Assembly (NCBI RefSeq): GCF_032854445.1 | Contig: NC_088307.1 | Coordinates: 9,004,017 to 9,068,016, forward strand | Direction: 5' to 3' | DNA from: Liolophura sinensis | Taxonomy: Eukaryota; Mollusca; Polyplacophora; Chitonida; Chitonidae | DNA length: 64,000 nucleotides | In this document: positions 22,294-33,004 of the stretch, piece by piece | How positions within the stretch are numbered: position 1 is the first letter of the stretch | How the letters are laid out: each line of letters opens with the position of its first letter | Made by a program: the position numbers and the translations under genes | The notes under the pieces: model-generated | Database searches by the model: none | Seen by the model: only the letters and a program-made list of their open reading frames with translations | Told to the model about the DNA's origin: nothing

Positions 22294-22924
22294 GTACTAC
22301 ATATATTTACATGGATATGAAGCAAAATCGTCAGCTCTAATGTTGTATGCCATGCATCTTCGTAATTAACTTTGAATTGCCGGTCTTACCCTATTTCTTC
22401 AACCTTTTCGGATGTTTGAGGGTGACTTTGAATGCTATCCACCTTATTATTTTGATAATAACAAGAATTTATGTTTTGATGGGTTTGCCAACTACTGGAC
22501 TTGGTAGAAAAAATAACCTTTTTAGTTTAAACAGAAAAATGTCCGAAAAATGCACTTAAAACATCAGTAGGCGAATATGTGAAAGAGTTGGAGAAATCGG
22601 GTAGACCTTCCAACTTATGACCAGAGAGGAAGCCAGCATGAGCTGTAATGTTGATTTTTCAGTTCTTCAGCTCCACACAGTTATGCACTGTAGGTTTGTG
22701 GGAAATTTACGAGAATTGCACAAAATATTTTGTTCTCGTGGTATTATGGTAAATGATGTAAAATTTAGAACAAAAGTGAGCATAATTTTAGAGAGAAATA
22801 AACATTTGGGGTTGAAATTTACACACCTTTTTACCATTCTAACATCAGTAAAACTCTCAGGAAGTCATGGACAGTTCATATATAGTGTTCGATCGTGTTT
22901 ATTACCAATTCTATTAAATTTGTT
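22294..22924. other. Last intron, first part
   Basis: AT-rich. The frames at 22347-22559 and 22617-23168 are conserved in the mirror arm because the arms are nearly identical, but they have no splice or domain support. Confidence 0.5.
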
Positions 22925-23187
22925 GAGACCTCTGTGGCTGAGGGAGTTAGCGCGCCATAACCCAGGGGTCTCCCACCAATGCAGTCACTGTGAGTTCAAA
23001 AGTCCAACTGCCGTTGGTTTCCTCTCTGGCCGTATGTACATGTTAAGGTCTTTCAGCAACCTTTGGTTTCCCCCCAAGCTCTGCCTGGTTTCCTCCCACC
23101 ATAATGCTAGCCGCTGTTCTATGTTACATGTTCTTGAGTACGGCATAAGACCCCAATCATATAAATAAATAAATAAAATAAATAAAT
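22925..23187 (+). mobile_element. Family 1 SINE, full length
   Basis: Head 'tgtggctgagggagttagcg', body 'ccagcattatggtg' type sequence in reverse order of the minus copies, tail (AAAT)n. Mirrored at 51105-51375. It accounts for much of the 183-codon frame there. Confidence 0.88.
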
Positions 23188-23377
23188 TTGTTTCAGCATG
23201 AAAATTGTTATGTAAAAAAGCCTGAGCACTTATGAGTTTGTTTGTTTTTTTTGTCAGTCTTGGTGAAATGTTTACTTTTGAAAATGAATTAAAAACAAAT
23301 ATATTTTTCTAAGGTGAGGCATATTTATGGGGAAAAAATGAAAAAAATAGTTATGTATTTTTATCAATTGGTTGAAG

Positions 23378-23455
23378 GTGACTTTGGCAGATTCTGGTGT
23401 GGGCGCAGACATGGCCGGCGATGATGATGATGACGACGGTCATCCTCCTGACTGA
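23378..23455 (+). CDS. Terminal exon E7 of the duplicated gene (left arm), with stop
   Basis: Acceptor 'caattggttgaag' with a weak pyrimidine tract. Phase 0 from E6: VTLADSGVGADMAG, six Asp, GHPPD, then TGA at 23453-23455. The mirror exon at 50840-50917 is identical in sequence. The run of six Asp is encoded by GAT/GAC repeats and ends the acidic tail begun in E6. Confidence 0.88.
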   Translation: MTLADSGVGADMAGDDDDDDGHPPD

Positions 23456-24130
23456 GTACGTGAGCTAACTCTTACTTCTTTGCCTATAAAGTCAGGGGCA
23501 CATTAGTGGAATATGAACTTTACCACAGATTTAATACGCTGGTGACATTCATAGCATAGTCACAGATACACTAGACAGATTTTTCCCATCCCTCGTGGTC
23601 AGTAAGGTATGTCATGTGACCTAGTATGTAATGTAGTAAGAAGGAAGATTGAAGTTAAGAATTGCTTTTACCTGGACATTCATATTTTCTTGTTGAGGAA
23701 TAAATATTCTTCATGAATTCAGTTAAAGTAATCATGAGAAGTAACTCTAGCATGAATATTACGTACTATGGCTATGTGGTTAGTATCGGTGAATTTACCA
23801 GCTTAGCATTCCCTGTTTAGACTGTTACTTTAGTAGTAAGAGCACATCCTAAACTGCATGTTAAGACATTGAACCATACACATTTCGTGTATTATATAAT
23901 GGTTGAATTTGAGGTCTATTTTGAACAGTTGCTAACTAAATCCAAAAAAAGAAAATACTCCTAGTAATCGTGCAAATGGATCGTTTCAAGACATAAACGA
24001 TTAAAAGAGCAGGTGACTTCCATCTCCTGCTTCCTTGATTCACCTGCTGGTTGGCACTCATATTTTCCCTTTAATAGTTTCTTGCTTATTTTACTGAATC
24101 TTTACTGTAATTCTTATGATGATAATAATA
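23456..24130 (+). other. 3' UTR and flank of the gene
   Basis: No coding potential. 'gaggaataaatattc' near 23695 contains AATAAA and could serve for polyadenylation. A short hairpin (agcaggtga / tcacctgct) lies at about 24009-24050 and is kept in the mirror arm. Confidence 0.45.
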
Positions 24131-24700
24131 ATAATATCTTTATTTATTCAACGTAACTTTTAGGTCAGTTTCTACAAAACTGTTCTTCTCCAAAGCCTTC
24201 ACAAACAAAATCAAAACAATACATAGAAACAGTTATGCAGTGACAATCTTCAACCATTTCAACCACTAAAGCACTTTTTTCAGATTAATTTATGCATACA
24301 TTTGGTGTGAAAATGCTGATAAAAATGATGTGTTTGTGTCACTAAAGATGCAAGCTTCATGAAACTGTACAAATTATTTCTCTACACGCCATTGTTCTCT
24401 TAAAATGTTTCAAATATTGGTTGCAGAGGTTGTTGAAAAAGTTGAAGAATTACAAAGTTATTTTCTTGCATTAAGTCAACGACACAGCTAAAATTGTTAA
24501 ACCTTTCAATTTATAAAGAATGTATAACACATCGTTTTTAGCCTAGTGTTAGATTGGCTATATATCTTAATAGGATACTGAAATCCATACACATATACAT
24601 ATACCAGGTATATTGTTTTCTGTGCGAAAGCTTTGTGGAAGAACAGTTTCATGGAATCTTGGCTGAGTTACTGTTCAAAAATAAAGATATTATTCTATTC
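24131..24700. mobile_element. MITE family E, about 60-bp inverted ends
   Basis: Left end 'aataatatctttatttattc' through 'ctacaaaactgttcttct'. The right end is its imperfect inverse 'gaagaacagtttcatggaat' to 'aataaagatattattc'. About 565 bp, no ORF. Mirrored at 49601-50170. Confidence 0.75.
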
Positions 24701-24896
24701 ACAAAATATGGAAGCAAGTATTAATTTAACTTTGCAGATATTCAGTTAGCACACATTTGCCATCATGATAAAAAATGACCAAACATTTTGTCCCAAAGGG
24801 TACGTTTTTTGAGGCAAATAAATGTGATCAGGTGTTACTTTTGATGTTGACACATGACACGGTGCCGGAAGACAGATGTGAAGCCCTAGATCTCTC

Positions 24897-25116
24897 CTCC
24901 AGGTCATGAAATCCTTTTAGACTTAAGTCAAAACATTTATCATTAAATTTGATATTTTCTTTTCTGTTATTTCAGTTGAAATTTGTTGCACATTAACTAA
25001 GTCACAACTGACTGTTTCAAACAAAATGTTGACCTCGTAAAATAAGAAAAAACAATTTTAAAGTGATTTGAAATTTTGGCTTAAATCTGTGATGACATTG
25101 TGATCCTGGGACCTGG
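24897..25116. mobile_element. MITE family A copy
   Basis: Ends 'ccaggtcatgaaatc' and 'gtgatcctgggacctgg' flank the family interior 'gacttaagtcaaaac' and 'ttttaaagtgatttgaaatt'. Diverged. Mirrored at 48894-49112. Confidence 0.7.
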
Positions 25117-25471
25117 TCCTCTTTGTCTCAGTCCCAGCTCTAACACGAGGAAAGACTTCCAAGCTCTCATTTTGCCTGTTAGGGGATAGAGCGCCCATCT
25201 CTGGTTATTAAGTAAAAAGCCCCAAAGAGCCCTTTAAGGGTTAAAGAAGACAAGATACTGTCGTACTACTTTTTCCATCTTTCTTTTCATCTTTTTTTCT
25301 TTTTCATCTTTTTTTTTTTCATCTTTTTTTTATTTCTTTTAATCCTAACCAAAAATAGTTTTAAGTTTATTGTAGACTTAATTAACTCTTTACATTGAAG
25401 GAACCATGTTTACATGTTACTTTAAATTACCTGAGCTTAAAAAGTACATTGTAAGTTTAATTCAAATTTTA
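25117..25471. other. Flank with pyrimidine-rich tract
   Basis: Low-complexity 'catctttttttct' repeats at about 25266-25345, mirrored near 48660-48735. The end (25443-25471) looks like a degenerate unit of the 32-bp repeat found on the other side of the Penelope element, so that repeat was the insertion target. Confidence 0.5.
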
Positions 25472-25481
25472 AATGCCTCTG

Positions 25482-27011
25482 AAAGAAGCCATACGTCATC
25501 AACATGGAGATGCGGCAATTGCGGACATCAACAAGCTCAACAAATCAGAGAAAAACTATGTCAAAACCAGCAACCACCTCACCTTTTTGATGAAATGTAG
25601 GAACAACAACCTGACACCTAAGGGACTCACCTTGAAATGCCCAGTGCATTCACATGCAGCAAAGAAAATTATTAACGCAGCCAGCAAATTACTAGTGAAA
25701 GAGAGAATCCATCATCACCGGAACACCAAAGCAAGAACTTTAACCACCATTACCCAGCTGCAGGAGAAACTAAGGTCGACCCTAAGTGATCATCGTTACA
25801 AATCATTGCGACAGGCACAAACAAACAGCAACCAACGGCTTGACGAGAAAATTAAAGGATCTCAAAAAAGAAAGTTTGAACTTCTGTCTAAGCACACTAA
25901 CAGAGAGAGTACTCAACGGCCCACGAGTCACAATAGCAAAACCGTCATCAATCTAAGCAGTCGGACCCTCACACCCAATGAAGCGACATTACTGGCTAAG
26001 GGTTTGAACTATATTCCTACCCAAGACAAAATCCCCAGAGATGATTTTGTGTCAGCCATAGAAAAAGGTTTTCAACAACTCGCCCCTGGAGGTAACATTG
26101 ATTACATCCGACACCAAATCAGCGACATTCTCATCAAAGCAACCAAGCAAAAACCAAATATCAACCGAGAAGAAAGAACGGCCATCAAGAACCTACGCTC
26201 CGATAATACCATCACCATCGCCCCTGCAGACAAAGGAAGAGCCACAGTTATACTTGACAAGAACAAATTCAACCAACTAGTCAACGACATGCTCAGCGAC
26301 ACAAAGACATACAGGCAAATAACCAAAGACCCCACACCGAAGCTAGAAAGAGAATTTAGGGCAAAACTCAAAGCCCTGCAGAACAGCAATGAAATCGACA
26401 TCCAACTGTACCGAAAGCTCAACACAACGCACCCCAGAGCACCTTACGCCAGGGCAACCATCAAAGTCCATAAGAACCCAATCAAAGCCCGACTCCTGAT
26501 CTGCTCCAGAGGCACTGTCCACTACGACGCGGCACAGTACCTCACTAAACTCCTAACACCTCTGGGCAAAACTTCCAAATCTTACATCAAAGACTCAGCA
26601 GAATTTTGTAACAAAATTAAAGACATTCCAGGCACAGCCCAACTGATCAGTTACAACGTCATCGACCTATTCACCAATATCCCTAGAGAAGAATCCCTAG
26701 ACATCATACGACAGAAGCTGAACAGCGGACAACACCCTCTCAACACAGCCACGAAACCTGACAGCATAATCAGCCTCCTGGACTCGTGTATACATTCCAC
26801 CTATTTCACGTGGGGGGATGACATATATGAACAACTCCACGGTTTACCGATGGGATCCTCCCTATCACCACTTATCTCCAAAATATACATGACAGAATTT
26901 GAGAACAAAGCCTTAGCTGCAAGCCCCATCAAACCGTTGTGTTGGTTCCGTAAGGTAGATGACACATTCGTAGCACTAAACAAGAATGACAACCCCCCAG
27001 TCCCTACTTGA
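25482..27011 (+). pseudogene. Penelope-like reverse transcriptase, main part
   Basis: In the frame that opens at 25473 (512 codons), the N-terminal region has HLTFLMKCRNNNLTPKGLTL (about residue 35 on). PADKGRATVILDKNKFNQLV is at about 251, LLICSRGTVHYDAAQYLTKL at about 341, and motif A reads YNVIDLFTNIP at about 393. LPMGSSLSPL and the catalytic-loop KVDDTFV follow near the end. In motif A the catalytic Asp is Asn (AAC at 26655-26657), whereas the mirror copy keeps Asp. The frame ends at TGA soon after VDD because of the C-run shift; the rest continues in the next frame. Confidence 0.92.
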
Positions 27012-27300
27012 CCACCTCAACACCCAGAACAACAGGATACAGTTCACCATGGAACAAGAATGCAAGAAAACCATACCGTTTCTGGATGTACTTATTAGCA
27101 AGAAGTACGACAAACTCCTCACTTCAGTATACCGCAAACCCACACACTCAGACCAATACGTGAATTACCAATCTAACCAACCTAATCGGATCAAGAGAGG
27201 AATAATATCTACCCTAACAAAACGAGCCCTACAGATATCCAGCATCAACCTCCGAGAAGAAATAAATCACCTCAAAACAGCCTTCACCACCCAAAACTGA
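26986..27300 (+). pseudogene. Penelope-like reverse transcriptase, C-terminal part (shifted frame)
   Basis: Continues the enzyme: SLLDHLNTQNNRIQFTMEQE, IPFLDVLISKKYDKLLTSVY, RKPTHSDQYVNYQSNQP, then the helical thumb region. It stops at TGA (27298-27300), where the family usually has a Gly before Tyr-Pro; the next codons still read YPPQLVERTISKTL, so TGA is a point mutation. Confidence 0.9.
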
Positions 27301-27399
27301 TACCCTCCACAATTAGTGGAGAGAACGATCAGCAAAACCCTCAATCCGACTAACAAGACCAGAACAACGAGACCTGACCACCCCAATATATATATATAA

Positions 27400-27913
27400 C
27401 CATTCCGTATATAGGCACCCCAAGCTACCAGATAAGAAGACTCCTGCATGACAAACTGAACATACAAACAACGTTTACCTCCGCCTCTAACCTTAAAAAC
27501 CCTACTCAAAGCCAATGGAAAAAACAGCCAACCCATAGGCAAGAACCCAAAGGATCAGTGTACTGCATTAATGGTGATTGTCAACGGCAATACATTGGAG
27601 AAACCAGTAGACCACTCAATATCAGAATTGCAGAGCTCAAGGCCTCCGTAGAAAAATTAGATGGAAAATCAGCCCTCAGTGACCACATCAGAGCCCATCC
27701 AGAACACCAACTCGCATGGAACACAGTTCAAACCTTACAAAACAACCAGTCAGACTATAAAAGGAGGAAACTGCTGGTAGCCATCATGATCCGACGACAC
27801 AATCCACAGCTTAACAAAGACAGCGGGTACCACCTACCGAGCGTCTACAATGACCTCATCGGATTAGACAGTGACCGCCTTAGTAACCCTGAAGTTACTA
27901 TCTATGTTACATT
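27400..27913 (+). pseudogene. Penelope-like GIY-YIG endonuclease domain
   Basis: From 'PYIGTPSYQIRRLLHDKL' after the AT run, through linker sequence, to GSVYCINGDCQRQYIGETSR, the GIY-YIG-type core with two Cys (C-x4-C), followed by HIRAHPEHQL and LVAIMIRRHNPQLNKDSGYH. In the full element this nicks target DNA. It is separated from the RT by in-frame stops at the AT run. Left and right copies differ just after SDRL: the left frame runs on 40 codons, the right ends at once. Confidence 0.9.
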
Positions 27914-27983
27914 GTGCCTGTTGTTGACACCACTCACTCTCTTACTGTATATGTTGTCTTGTATCTCTGTATGTTCATATGGT

Positions 27984-28045
27984 TTGATAACGATGTAAGA
28001 ACCTACATCGAAACGTAACCAACACAATAAATCCAGGGATTGTTA
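27984..28045 (+). ncRNA. Possible degenerate hammerhead-ribozyme-like motif of the Penelope element
   Basis: 'ttgataa' is followed by a perfect 7-bp hairpin (cgatgta / tacatcg) and then GAAAC, the order CUGAUGA - stem II - GAAA of a hammerhead. Downstream, 'gttat' can pair with 'gtaac', and 'ccata' with upstream 'tatgg'. The core has two changes from CUGAUGA that would keep pairing (C-G to U-A). Penelope-like elements are known to carry such ribozymes near their ends; activity here is doubtful. Confidence 0.35.
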
Positions 28046-28073
28046 TCCATAAGTAATGCCTCTGTCAGTCTAA

Positions 28074-28222
28074 AGTTTAATTCAGTTCACCATGCATTGC
28101 AAGTTTAATTCAGTTTGCCATGCCTACATTGTCAGTTTAATTCAGATTGCCATGCCTATATTGTCAATTTAATTCAGTTTGCCATGCGTACATTGTCAGT
28201 TTAATTCAGATTGCCGTGCATG
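28074..28222. repeat. 32-bp tandem repeat, about 4.5 copies
   Basis: Unit 'agtttaattcagtttgccat' then 'gcctacattgtc'. The right arm has about one copy fewer (45805-45915). A related unit lies on the far side of the Penelope element (25443-25471), so the element sits inside this array. Confidence 0.9.
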
Positions 28223-28582
28223 TAGTTGCAGCTGTAGACAACTTTTTAGAGTAAACTCTGAGAGCTTGGACAGTTGACTGCAGACACAAAGAGGACAGTA
28301 GTATTTGGGAACTTCATATGCTGTATTTTTTCACAACAAACTTTTTCTGGCAGTTTGCAAGTCAAGCCTTATGACAAAGCTTCCATGTTTTCACATATGT
28401 GGCTTTACTTCACTAAACTCTTCTATAAAGCTGTGTGGAAACCAAGAGACTTGATTGGCAAACAGCAGAAAATGTTTGAACAATGGATTTGCTGGTTTGT
28501 GCTTTGTCCTTTGACCTTCACTGCCGTGGGAGTGGAATAAATGTTGTGTGGACTTAATAGTTCTCAGCTTGTGGATGCATGG
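28223..28582. other. Flank, no gene recognised
   Basis: The 88-codon frame at 28274-28540 is kept in part in the mirror arm but has no recognisable domain. Confidence 0.4.
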
Positions 28583-28742
28583 TTATAGGTTTCCCCCAGT
28601 TTTCCTCCCACTATAATGCTGCCCGGTTTCCTCCCACCATAATGCTGCCTGGTTTCCTTCCACCATAATGATGGCCGCCATCATACAAGTGAAATATTCT
28701 TGAGTACTATGTAATTAAAACATCAATCAAATAAATTAGTAA
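28583..28742 (+). mobile_element. Family 1 SINE fragment with internal triplication
   Basis: The segment 'tttcctcccaccataatgct' occurs three times in tandem at a spacing of about 29 bp, then 'gtgaaatattcttgagtact' and tail. The mirror copy (45335-45445) lacks the extra copies. Confidence 0.8.
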
Positions 28743-29428
28743 ATTAATAGTTCTCTGTTTTTCTGACAATTTGACTTCTAGCTGTGTATCCCTCTGTCCA
28801 TTTATAGCATCCTTGTGATGTAAACACAACCTTTTTTCCACTGATTTTCGCACTTTTCGGAAGGCATGGGCATGGTGCAGATCCTTGCAAATTCCATTTG
28901 TATATAGGTGTACATACACATGTAGCTATACCTGGCTCAGTGGCTTTTTTCACCTTTTAATCTTTTACTATTTCTTTGGTTTTATTAAACATGCTGTGAG
29001 AGTTTTATTTCCACGTTAAATACAAATTTACTCGAATATCTAGTAGTAGTCTACACTGTGCTCTAGTTTGTGCAGATTGTTAAAAAAACGTTTTATTAGC
29101 ATTTTATTCAATGTAAAAATAGAAAATGTATAAATTGGAAGCAAATAGCACCGAATAGTGTTTTAGATGATATGGACTTCATTCATTAGTGGTTTTGTTC
29201 TTTTAAATATCTGATATTAGAAGGTTGTGACAGCAAACAATGTATATTTTCTTAGATTTTTGAAAGGGCTATCTGTGAAAGGCAACCCAAAATTTCAGGG
29301 TTCGACATTATTTACTAAAAAACTAAGTTACTGATACTCCGTTGGAGGCTACCAGGAAGTTGCCATGCATTGTGTGGCGCATATTTCCTATTTCCTTTGC
29401 CTGACTGAAGAACTGACTCTAAGCGCCA
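28743..29428. other. Flank, no gene recognised
   Basis: AT-rich, mirrored at about 44663-45334 with many small indels. Confidence 0.4.
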
Positions 29429-29606
29429 GGCCCCGGGTTCACAAAGCAATCTTTAGACATAAGTCAAGAGTTTAATCTTTAAAATTTGTCTCTTCCTTTC
29501 CATTATTTTAGCTGGAGTTTGTTTTACGGTACTTACCCAGAATTTAAGTTTTAAAGTGAGTTGAAATTTTGACCTAAGCCTAAGATTGCTGCGTGATCCC
29601 GGGGCC
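29429..29606. mobile_element. MITE family A copy, best preserved
   Basis: 36-bp inverted ends: 'ggccccgggttcacaaagca' at left, 'gctgcgtgatcccggggcc' at right. The interior has 'ccattattttagctg' and 'ttttaaagtgagttgaaatt'. 178 bp. Mirrored at 44486-44662. This copy defines the family. Confidence 0.88.
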
Positions 29607-29697
29607 AGTTCAGAATAGCAGCAACATCCCCTCAATACAAAGTTGATGTCATCATACACTGAGGACTCTCATTGTGTGAACCATGCAGGCACAGGCT

Positions 29698-29895
29698 GAA
29701 AGATTGTATGCCAAAATTTGACTGAGCAGCCCATTTTGAAAGGTAGGATGTCAAAAATTTGACCCATTGACCCATTTTAAAGTGTAAGATGTAAAAAAAC
29801 AATTGACCCATTGACCTATTATAAAGGGTAGATTGTCAAACATTTGACCAATAAAAGATAGTATGTCAAAAAGTTGACCGATCAACTGAAAGACT
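29698..29895. repeat. Degenerate tandem repeat, about 40-46 bp unit
   Basis: Units share 'atgtcaaaaatttgaccca' and 'ttgacccattttaaag', four to five times. Mirrored at 44205-44395. Confidence 0.8.
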
Positions 29896-31401
29896 GGTAG
29901 TCTGTGCTGCTAGCTACTGTGAATTTGTGTTTTTAACTGTTTTGGTCAACAAAAGTTTGGAACCCTGAAGTTTTGAGATGATGCTTAAATTGGATGTGGT
30001 TTTTGGTAGTTCCATCCTGTAGCCCAAAGTACATGTATGTAGGTTAATAGACTAGAACTATAATCGTTGTCTTCAGATACTGTTCGTTATGTTTGCTGAA
30101 AAAGGAAATTTATGGTTGTCTGTTCCAGTGTTATTAAATGTATATTAAAGGATTTTATATGTGCTGTTGATTTTGCTATTTGATAGAAGTAATATAGACT
30201 GCATGCATACAATAACCCTCAGGTATAGCTATGCACATTTTCTTATTGTCTTACCTCTTGTTTTGTGAGACTATAGACTTGTGAGACTTGTGATTTGTAT
30301 GGCCTAAATTGACCTGTAAGCAATATTACACTTTAGATATGATATGCTGCATCAATGGGGGAACTGCTATATACATGACGTGCACACTCAGGGGTTTTGT
30401 AAATGCGCCATTAATCATGATGCAAGCATTACATGTCTCATGATTTACATGTGTGCAAAACCTGATCTCCCTACATCTTGTTTCTTGATATGCCCGTTAC
30501 GTATATAAAACTGAAACATTATTTTTATACCGATTGGATGAAAAGTATATGTAGTTTCCAATTCAGTAGCCATGTTACAGGTGGCCTGAGAAGACAACAA
30601 TGTATTTTCTGACCTTTTACTGATAAGAAAAGATGTATCTTCAGATTTGATTGTTGACATGTTGTCTCTAAACCAGGTGTCAACAACAGTGTACACACTT
30701 GTATTTTCCACTGTCTTTTTGTATGGTTTCTTTCCAACCTGTTGACAATTTTCTGTGTAATGTGTCTGAATCACTGCAGGTGATGTCTTATTGCATCTTG
30801 ATCGGTTTCTACTTTTTCCATTTCTTTTCTTTACTTTTTGAAATGAAGATCATTTTTCTTGCTTCGCACGTGTTGACTTTTGAGTGTACATGTAAATGTA
30901 TTTTAAGTGTCATAATTTTGAGGAGCATGTGCCAGTGATTTATTTTCTTATTTTGGTGTCTTTAATTGTTCCTATCTGGAGCTAAATTTGTAAATCCTAT
31001 TGTTAGTATCACATTTCTTGCACATGTATTAAGTAATTAACTACTGTAGCAGAAAGAATAAAATCCCATAGCTGGGTATGCATTTCCTTTGGAACAAAAT
31101 CATTTGCATATCATTTGTAATTTTACTGTATTTCAGGGCGTTAAGGTTTTGCTTAAGGAGAATCTTATTGCTGTATTATTCTGGCCGGCTTCTCTGGTGC
31201 AAGGTGGGTAAACTAACATGAACAAAAACGGAAAAAAGTTTTTTTTAACATATTGTGAATAAAAAAACACATTAAACGTTTATCACATTAGATGCAGGTT
31301 TTTTCCAGTAGATGCAGCTTTTTCCAATATGATTGAAAGAAGAAATTCAGCAAACAGGATTTCAACCCACCTTAGTTATGGCACGTTTATACTGCAGATG
31401 C
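29896..31401. other. Flank, no gene recognised
   Basis: Mirrored at about 42780-44200. The overlapping frames at 30445-30938 and 43340-43654 are retained because the arms are similar; they show no domain or signal. Confidence 0.4.
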
Positions 31402-32811
31402 TCCTGTTGTATTGTGAATGTTAGCAGGCCTTACACATAATCTGTTTTAATCTGGTCTTGCAGTGGAACTGTAGGCTTGGTGACCACCTACTGTTTTAAT
31501 CCACCGCAACACTGCATATCAAGACCAGTCATGTACGTTACTGTTAGAATTGTATGTCTGTAAACCTTGTTAAAACTTGTTTGTTACTATGCAGTATGTT
31601 TTTGTATAAAAATGTACTGTCACTTGTCAAAGGTTACCCAGAGCCCCGGAACCACCGAATCTGCGATACAACTGTGCCATAGGTGAAGTTACACCAGCTA
31701 GTGTGAATATGTCTAATTTATATGTGCATGTTTTCCTGTCGTTCATCAAGTGTTCGGTACATAAGTAAATCCTGCCTTGAGTGTTCCTGATTACAAATTG
31801 TGACCGGCATCACAATATCTGGTGGAGAACCTGGGCAATTAGGACCTTCTGTGTTCCTAAACTTTCCCGTGTACCAGAGAGAAGACATCGGCTGTGAATT
31901 AATTAAGATGGCCAACATGACAGTGCCAAGCATAGATGTGTACCAGATTATCAGCATGTTAGGGGGTAAGCCTACACCCGACACACTGGTCACTTCAGCA
32001 CCATAATGGGCAGTCTATGCAGGTTACCTTCACCTGGGGGGAACTACCAGAGACACAGCTGACAACCAGCGTTTGTTCTATCAAGAAATCCCCTTCAACC
32101 ATTCGCCGTGACCAACTGAGAAGGTCAGCATATCAGCAGCGAATCAACAAATGTACAGAAGCTGGGAATGGAAGTTTGAGTGAGGTGAACACAAGCTGTA
32201 AATCGGTGCAGACACAGAATGTGGCAGGTGTGCCTGTTTTTACACAGGTTACCTATTCAACAGAGAATGCCACCTGCAAAACAGAGACAGATGAGTTGGT
32301 AGGCAAACGGAACCCTGTGCCAACTATATCGTCAACTGAACATTGTACCTTGACGACAGGACCGAAAGTCACAGAGAAGATTTTGAAGCGCAGGTTGGAT
32401 TGCGGTTCTGACCACTTTCTGATTAAGTGGCAGAACCAGCCTAACAGATGTAATGAATGGGTGGCTAGAACTAACCTGGACAGAAGTGCTCTGAAATATT
32501 TGCAACAAAGTGAAGATCGCATCCCAGGACCGAGAGAAACAGCCGTTCACTCCTTAAGCCACGTGACAACTGACATACACACTGTGGGATTAACGAATCA
32601 GGTCGCCTTCCATACCAGTTCAGCTAAAGAATACGTTTTGAGCATTAAAGTGGCACCCTCTGACGCAAGAGCTGAAGACCCGAGACATGCGGATGTTCTT
32701 GATTTGTATGTGCATGTCTTCCTATCGTTCACAAAGTGTTCAGTACATAAGTAAATCCTGCCTTCAGTGTTCCTGATTACAAATTGTGACCGGCATCACA
32801 ATACTCCAAAG
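31402..32811 (+). mobile_element. LTR-retroelement relic, left arm only
   Basis: The right arm reads straight through this site (near 42750), so 1.4 kb was inserted here. A stretch of about 98 bp ending 'ccggcatcacaata' occurs at 31719-31818 and again at 32705-32804. The element starts 'tgttgtattgtgaatg', and 'tattgtga' is the inverse of the ending 'tcacaata', as for LTR ends. A TATAAAAA box is at 31605-31612, and 'tctggtggagaacctggg' directly after the first repeat sits where a primer-binding site would be. The second LTR is shortened and most of pol is missing. Between the repeats lies a chromodomain frame. Confidence 0.7.
32017..32754 (+). pseudogene. Open frame with chromodomain-like segment inside the LTR relic
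   Basis: 245 codons. Residues about 116-160 read VTEKILKRRLDCGSDHFLIK, then W, and later NEWVARTNLDRSALKYL. This is the pattern of a chromodomain (aromatic/basic strand, FLIKW, then W and a C-terminal helix). In Ty3/gypsy chromoviruses such a domain follows integrase and guides insertion. The rest of the frame shows no RT, RNase H or integrase motifs, and its end overlaps the terminal repeat. I infer an internally deleted element; an exapted protein is possible but not supported. Confidence 0.6.
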
Positions 32812-33004
32812 AATAACCACCATGCTTTTGTTTGCCTTTATGCGTTGTATACTTTGCTTATTATACCCAAATAATAAAAATGCTTTTTAAAAGAGTTGGT
32901 TGTCTTTAACATGGCTATTTAGTTACGACCTGATTTGTCAAATTGACTAGATAATGAAAATATGGCAAAGGTACATAGCATGCATGTACATTATAATACA
33001 ACTT

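Larger units (their letters stand above)
25482..28054 (+). mobile_element. Penelope-like retroelement, left-arm copy (inactive)
   Basis: Reverse transcriptase followed by a GIY-YIG endonuclease, the gene order of Penelope-like elements. It is bracketed by the 10-bp direct repeat 'aatgcctctg' (25472-25481 and 28055-28064), a likely target-site duplication. The reading frame is broken by a shift in a six-C run (26993-26998), a TGA at 27298 and an AT microsatellite with stops at 27386-27398. The same three lesions occur in the right-arm copy, so the element was already dead before the arms separated. Confidence 0.93.

Noticed and set aside
22617-23168. 183-codon open frame
   Set aside because: Its second half is a SINE and it has no splice or domain support.
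26102-26425. Antisense frames within the Penelope element (also 47582-47905)
   Set aside because: Shadow frames opposite the reverse transcriptase; no motifs.
31718-32006. Small frames on both strands near 31800
   Set aside because: They lie in the LTR relic's repeat and leader; no recognisable Gag motif.
32017-32754. Host chromodomain gene (HP1-like)
   Set aside because: The frame lies between the direct repeats of an insertion absent from the other arm, so a mobile-element origin is more likely.
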